From Rhipicephalus microplus (Eukaryota > Arthropoda > Arachnida > Ixodida > Ixodidae): 64,000 nt of DNA. Each line of letters starts with the position of its first letter. The first letter of the stretch is position 1. The position numbers and the translations under genes were made by a program. This document shows positions 59,298 through 64,000 of this stretch, in pieces. The stretch lies in contig NC_134701.1 of assembly GCF_043290135.1 (NCBI RefSeq), positions 63,399,002 through 63,463,001 on the forward strand, written 5' to 3'. The notes beneath the pieces were generated by a model. The model was not told where the DNA came from and searched no databases. It was given only the letters and a program-made list of their open reading frames with translations.

Positions 59298-59490
59298 CTA
59301 ACGGCCACTCGCTCGTGCAATCCGCCGTCTTCTTCGTCGTTCTCTTTGACATCGCGCCAACTTGAGGCCACGGTAGGCGAGATGGAATCGGCCAGAAATA
59401 AACGACGCCGTGCCTTCGCCGCTTTAGCGAAGTGCTGGTGGTACTTTTTTTTTTGATGGATGAGAATGGCCATAGTAGCGGCGAGAATCC
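59298..59490 (-). CDS. AK: Candidate 5' exon of arginine kinase encoding a basic N-terminal extension
   Basis: 193 bp with a strong acceptor (ttttgtctttactttctcttcag) and donor GTGTGC. It stays open from the acceptor through the donor. It ends in phase 2, which fits the phase of the exon at 50420-50209 and makes an Arg codon across the junction. The ATG at 59473 has a good context (ACTATGG) and would give 58 residues starting MAILIHQKKKYHQHFAKAAK, followed by RRRLFLADS and an acidic segment ENDEEDGG. The first 30 residues are rich in Lys, Arg, His and Ala with no acidic residue, as in a mitochondrial presequence; a membrane anchor is also possible if coding starts further upstream. The assignment to arginine kinase rests on strand, phase and splice signals only. 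It could belong to another gene. Confidence 0.55.
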
Positions 59491-59499
59491 CTGAAGAGA

Positions 59500-60567
59500 A
59501 AGTAAAGACAAAATTAAACAACACCAGTGAATTCTCAAAATGCCTTTGGGTTTGTGAAAAGAGACGAGTTTAGGAAGAAAAATCTAGGTTAGCGAGGAAA
59601 GGCATGCGTGACAAAGACGAGAAAAGTAGTTCAAAACAACAAAAAAGCAGCGTCAGCAAATCGGAAACTTGCCACAGAAGAACACAAAGCTAGCTACTGG
59701 TCTTCTCCGGCATGCCTTCATTCTATAGCCAATTGCCCATAAATGATAAAGCATTTACGTAATATTGATAATTGTAAATCATTTGAAACCATGAATATAC
59801 AAAAATAACGTAGGTCGATAATCTAGAATATCAGGCCACTGAAAGTAAGAGAACCAACACAAAAAGAGGAGTGGTAGAGGGAGTAGGAAAAGAGTTAAAC
59901 AGTCAGCACGCCAAAAACACAGAAGTATTGCAGTTGGTGGTACAAGGTGGTTTTCCTGAAGCGTTGAGGTAACAAAATAGCATAAGTGCCCAATGACGGC
60001 ACTGGAACCATAGATGCCTCCAAGAGAACAAACTACATTATTACTAACTCAGATTCTTTAAAACAGGGACATGAGAAAAAAGAGTGCGGATAGGTGCTCT
60101 AGATTGTTTTCTGACCTCAACGCCCCCCTTTTGATGCACAGCAGTTCACCATTATGTTGACAACAGGTGGTCGTTTATCTTACGGGAACACAAAATTCGG
60201 CATAAATCAAAAAAGAAACAACAATGTCTTTAACAGGAGCTTTATTGATAACTGTCTTGTCCCATCACTCTGTTGGACTTGGCTGATTGTGGCTACTTGC
60301 GAAGAAACGAATACAGGGCACGAAAAATAGATACCATGCTTATGTAATTTGTCTGTAATAGAGTTGCACTGTTCACGGAATTCATTACACTTAAAATTGG
60401 TATATGAAAAAAAGTGCGTTTTGAATATTCCTTCTACTCATAAATGTAGGACATCTGTGTTAATTGCACATGCTGAGGGGATCGGCCAAGAAGCGATTAA
60501 CTTAAGAATACCATGTTAGAAGTGAATTAACCAACAACAAATCTTCTAATTCCGTCACTTGAAAGAA
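59500..60567. other. Upstream flank of the candidate 5' exon, nothing recognised
   Basis: AT-rich sequence upstream of the acceptor at 59491-59513. If the exon at 59490 is real, at least one further exon must lie upstream, here or beyond, but I could not find it. Confidence 0.35.
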
Positions 60568-60737
<170 letters not shown>

Positions 60738-60949
60738 CAACCTTACTACGGCTCTATAGGATGTGGCCTAGCTCACTGCGGGCGACTCCAATATTGGGAC
60801 CATCGTGACAGGCAAGGTAACGAAGATTAGCTTGAGAGACACTCGCTGGTGATGAAGTTATGAAAATGAAGTATTAATTTAGCATGGAGATTGGCTATGT
60901 CAGAGTCATTTGGCACCATAATGAATGGGGAGCTCCTGTCCTTAAGCTG

Positions 60950-61476
60950 AACGCGATAGCGATATGCTGTTCCTAGTGCGTATTTCAAACAGTGCATGAA
61001 ATCTTTGTCGAACTTGCTATGTACCCACCACGCCCCCTTAAGGGAATAGGCACAGTAATGTGTGTGCCGTTTGTAGTGGGTGACTGGCTTGAAACCATGA
61101 AGTCAATATATTAAACACAGGATCCGACACCCGATGACAATGTTCGCTAGGTCCTTGCATTATTATTGCAATAATTCGTGTTGCATTATGATGCATGTAT
61201 ATAGGACACGTGTGTTTCTAAAGCTACTTTCACTGCAATTACAAGCCAACGAAGACTAATATTTCACTATCATTCAGTGTATTCACAAGCCGACGTGTGG
61301 GAGTATAGTAGAATACCCTTTTGCCGTGTGAACGACCCAGTTTGGACCGCCAATGGAACCCAGAATTTTTATTATTTATTTTGTTGAAAGCGATAGCGAT
61401 ATCTTATTCCTAGTGGGTACTTCAAACACTTGGTGTATGAAGTCTTTTCGAACTATCCATGCACCCACTACTTTTT
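60950..61476. repeat. Diverged direct repeat pair
   Basis: About 90 bp starting gcgatagcgatat at 60952 recurs from 61387 (gcgatagcgatat...cctagtgggtacttcaaaca). The segments cctagtg-gta-ttcaaaca and gcacccac recur in order, 435 bp apart. It may be the ends of an unnamed element. Confidence 0.6.
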
Positions 61477-61590
61477 CTTAAGAATGCGGGGGTGGCGGTG
61501 AAAACATTTAATAACCATTAAATGGTTACAGAGAGGTGGTTGGGTTGGGGCCTTATTGGCCTCCTACCCTCACAGCACTAGGTGGAACCC

Positions 61591-63303
61591 CTATTCCGGG
61601 GCTCCATTGGCAAGCAACGCTGCCCGCGCCCGTTGAACCAGAGCCTCTTGGGCCTTCAGGTCTTGACAGCCGAGCAGGGCCGCCTCCCAGTCCTCTCTCG
61701 TGGGATTGGGGTTGGGGGGGATAGATGGATTAGACTGGCACGCCCAGAGAATGTGAAAGGTGTCAGCCACCTCACCACAGAACTGGCACGTGCCATCAAA
61801 GGATGAATTGAAATGTTTTAGCACCGCCGGGCACAGTACAGTATTGGTAAACAGTTTTAAAAGGGGGCGCTCGTCAGCGCGATGCAGTCCTTTACAAGGG
61901 TCTGAATAGCTCCGGTGCTCCTCCTTGTAGTAATTGGTAATATCTTTGAATGAGAGGGCCGAATTGTCTGATTGCAAGTAGGCTTCCAAAGACAGGGAGA
62001 TAGCCCGGGAAGAGAGTGCGCGGGCGGCCTGATCGGCCCGTTCGTAACCCCTGAGTCCTTGGTGACCGGGTGCCCAAACCAGATTTCGCGGAGTTGGATT
62101 AAGGTATCGGCAGCTAGGTTCCAGTATGCGCCGAGCAAGCGGTGAAGCCCACCCTAGCTGATAGTTCCGACAGGCCCCTCGTGAGTCGCTGATGATATGT
62201 TTAGAAGAGGGATAGGTGAGAGCCAGAGCGATGGCGATCTCCTCCGCGTGTGTTGCGCTGTAGGCTTTGAAAGTGAGCCCGTTTACGGTGTTTGCGTTGT
62301 GTATGACTGCGGCAGTATACCACCCCCCATGGTGCGGGCCGGCAACGTCTACGTAGCACACGTGTTCCTCTTGACCAAAGTGTCGCTGCAACGCTTCCGC
62401 GCGCGCCTGGCGGCGACCACTGTGGTTTTCTTTGGACATGTTGCGAGGAAGGGGTCGGACCCGGAGGGCGCGTCTCCAAGGTTCTGGCACTCTCACCCTT
62501 TCCTCAATATAGTAATCGTGTTTGATGTTTATTCGGTCCAAGAGGCGGCGACCGGAATGGGTCTGTGCAAGGTGCGTGTATTGGTTAACGAGGTGGGCTT
62601 CTCGAAGTTCCCGGTAGGTATTCACCACGCCTTGGGCCAGAAGTCTCTGGTTGGACGTGGTGATAGGGAGGTCGAGAGCCCGCTTGATAACTTTACGGTG
62701 GATGACCTCGAGTTGATCATCCTCGTGTTTGCGAAGGTGCAAGTAGGGAGTCGAGTAGAGTATTCTACTCGTTACGAAAGCATGGGCAAGCCGCATTGCA
62801 TCCCTGCTTAGTAAACCACCCCGCCTGTTGGAGACCCGGCGGACCATACGGCCCACCTGGTCTCCCACCGTGCGAAGTTTGGCTATTGTGGTGTCGGCCT
62901 TGCGTTGGTGGTGTATGAAGAGGCCAAGGACGCGGATCTTGGCCTCACGGATCGGTCCCGAGGGAAGACTGATATGGAGCTGAGTTGTGTCCTGAGGGGA
63001 GGGACGTACGTGCACAAATTCTGACTTAGCCGGGGCACACTGGAGTCCGCAGTAGGTTGCGTAGTCGTCGACTACAGTCGCTGCTGCTTGCAGGCATGAC
63101 TCCATGTGACGCAGGTTACCTTGCGTGGCCCAGATTGTGATATCATTCGCGTAAAGAGCGTGATGTATCCCTGGTAAAGAAGCCAATTTGGGGGGAAGAT
63201 GAAGCATGGCTATATTAAATAGGAGGGGAGAGAGGACCGCGCCTTGAGGAGTTCCCCTCGAGCCGATGACGTAAGGCCCATGTTCCTCATTTTGTATGCG
63301 TAT
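61591..63303 (-). pseudogene. LINE ORF2: RT end, RNase H and C-terminal zinc-type motif
   Basis: Open frame downstream of an in-frame stop. It starts with the RT block GTPQGAVLSPLLFN, followed by YANDITIW, where the family has YADD; the first catalytic Asp is replaced by Asn. The RT thumb follows. RNase H is recognisable from CYVDVAGP, THAEEIAIALA, ISDSRGA and GHQGLRGYERAD, which supply the D-E-D-D residues. A C-terminal motif CQFCGEVADTFHILWAC is of the CCHC type common at LINE ORF2 ends. The frame ends at 61591. It is 538 codons from 63207 and shares the frame of the upstream RT piece (63789-63304), so a single TAA separates them. Confidence 0.88.
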
Positions 63304-63990
63304 TTAGGCTTGACGGTCTGTAAGAAACTGTCTAACATAATTGAATGTTTTATAACCACAGTTGGTCTGACTGAGGTGGTCAAGAATTACCTCGTGCTTC
63401 ACGTTGTCGAATGCCCCTTTAATATCCAAGGCCAAGACTACCTTGTCATTGTGGGGGCATTCAACAGGATCTAATATGTCGTGGTGGAGCTGTAGAAGTA
63501 TATCCTGGGCTGACTTCTGAGGGCGGAATCCAAACATGGTGTCCGCAAAAGTGTGCTGTGTTTCTAGAAACTCGGAGAGTCTGTCGCGCACCATCGTTTC
63601 CATCAGCTTGCCGACACAAGACGTGAGGGAGATGGGGCGAAGGTTCTCCACGTTAATAGGTTTACCTGCCTTCGGGATGAAGGTTACGAGAGCTGATTTC
63701 CATTCAAGAGGGAGAGGAGTTTCTCCGTCCCAAATGCTATTGATGTATTTGAGGAGCGTGGCGTAGGCTGCGTCGGGAAGATTGGCCAACAGTTTGACCG
63801 TAACCTGGTCACGCCCTGGTGCAGTGCCCGCTTCATCTTGCGTAAGGCCGCCTGGAGGTCGTGGAGCTGGAACGGGGTGTCCAACTGCGTGTTCTTTTTG
63901 CCTGCGTAGGAGTATGCGGCCGTCCGGGGGGTCCTTGGTGGTGCACAGGTATCGGTCCCTGAGCGTGTTTGCCAGCTGTGTTGTCGTTCC
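63304..63990 (-). pseudogene. LINE ORF2: N-terminal half of the RT domain
   Basis: 63789-63304 encodes RT blocks: EWKSALVTFIPKAGKP, NLRPISLTSCVGKLMETMV, then FADTMFGFRPQKSAQD and LALDIKGAFDNVKHEVI, which includes the catalytic Asp of RT motif A. It ends at an in-frame TAA (63306-63304). Upstream, the sequence PGRDQVTVKLLANLP (about 63820) is joined to MDTPFQLHDLQAALRKMKRAL only by a frame change near 63820, so the copy has both a shift and a stop. Coding sequence continues past the window edge. Confidence 0.85.
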
Positions 63991-64000
63991 TGTAAAGTTG

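Larger units (their letters stand above)
61490..64000 (-). mobile_element. LINE with RT and RNase H, cut by window edge
   Basis: A non-LTR retrotransposon on the minus strand whose 5' part lies beyond the window. From 64000 it reads RT, RNase H, a C-terminal Cys/His motif and a 3' UTR that fades near 61490, with no clear poly(A). The copy is inactive: the frame is interrupted near 63820 and at 63304. RNase H after RT is typical of the I group and relatives; clade assignment is tentative. Confidence 0.85.

Overview
The window is nuclear DNA of an arthropod, most likely a hard (ixodid) tick. Three things point there: a multi-exon arginine kinase gene, the phosphagen kinase used by arthropods; several copies of a tRNA-derived SINE that resembles the tick Ruka family; and a dense load of Ty3/gypsy and LINE retrotransposons with long (TA)n microsatellites. 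There is no sign of bacterial gene organisation. All identifications come from reading the sequence, with no database search.

The one host gene I can support is arginine kinase on the minus strand. Five exons encode the core enzyme (50420-50209, 47933-47707, 45520-45194, 42941-42737, 21306-21164). A sixth, 5' exon at 59490-59298 fits by splice signal and reading phase. Joined, the six give a 429-residue model, about 73 residues longer at the N terminus than a usual arginine kinase. All five introns are GT-AG. The last intron is 21.4 kb and is filled with mobile DNA.

Four Ty3/gypsy-type LTR retrotransposons, called A to D here, make up about a quarter of the window. A (1-3373, minus) is decayed and runs off the left edge. 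B (3460-8643, minus) is complete, with intact gag and pol and two identical 138-bp LTRs. D (31380-36362, minus) is heavily decayed. C (36424-41635, plus) is complete, with intact gag and pol and two identical 162-bp LTRs. C and D lie head to head inside the last arginine kinase intron. All seven visible element ends abut (TA)n tracts. All four elements carry a possible -1 frameshift heptamer (GGGAAAC or GGAAAAC) directly before a gag stop codon, and all four share a TGGTGGA primer-binding-site core. None has an env gene.

Other mobile DNA: a LINE with RT and RNase H at the right edge (61490-64000, minus); a decayed LINE at 24400-27560 (plus); a 5'-truncated LINE tail with poly(A) and a 12-bp target duplication at 9945-10365; and a CR1/L2-like LINE fragment at 41704-42380 lying between two TA tracts. 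There are five Ruka-like SINE copies, three of them with convincing target-site duplications, two fold-back elements, several unnamed interspersed repeat families, and a composite repeat at 54340-55600 built from units of about 147 bp followed by (GATA)n.

By region: 1-8.8 kb is LTR elements; 8.8-21 kb is gene-free flank rich in repeats; 21-59.5 kb is arginine kinase with its transposon-filled introns; 59.5-61.5 kb is a repeat-rich upstream flank; 61.5-64 kb is a LINE.
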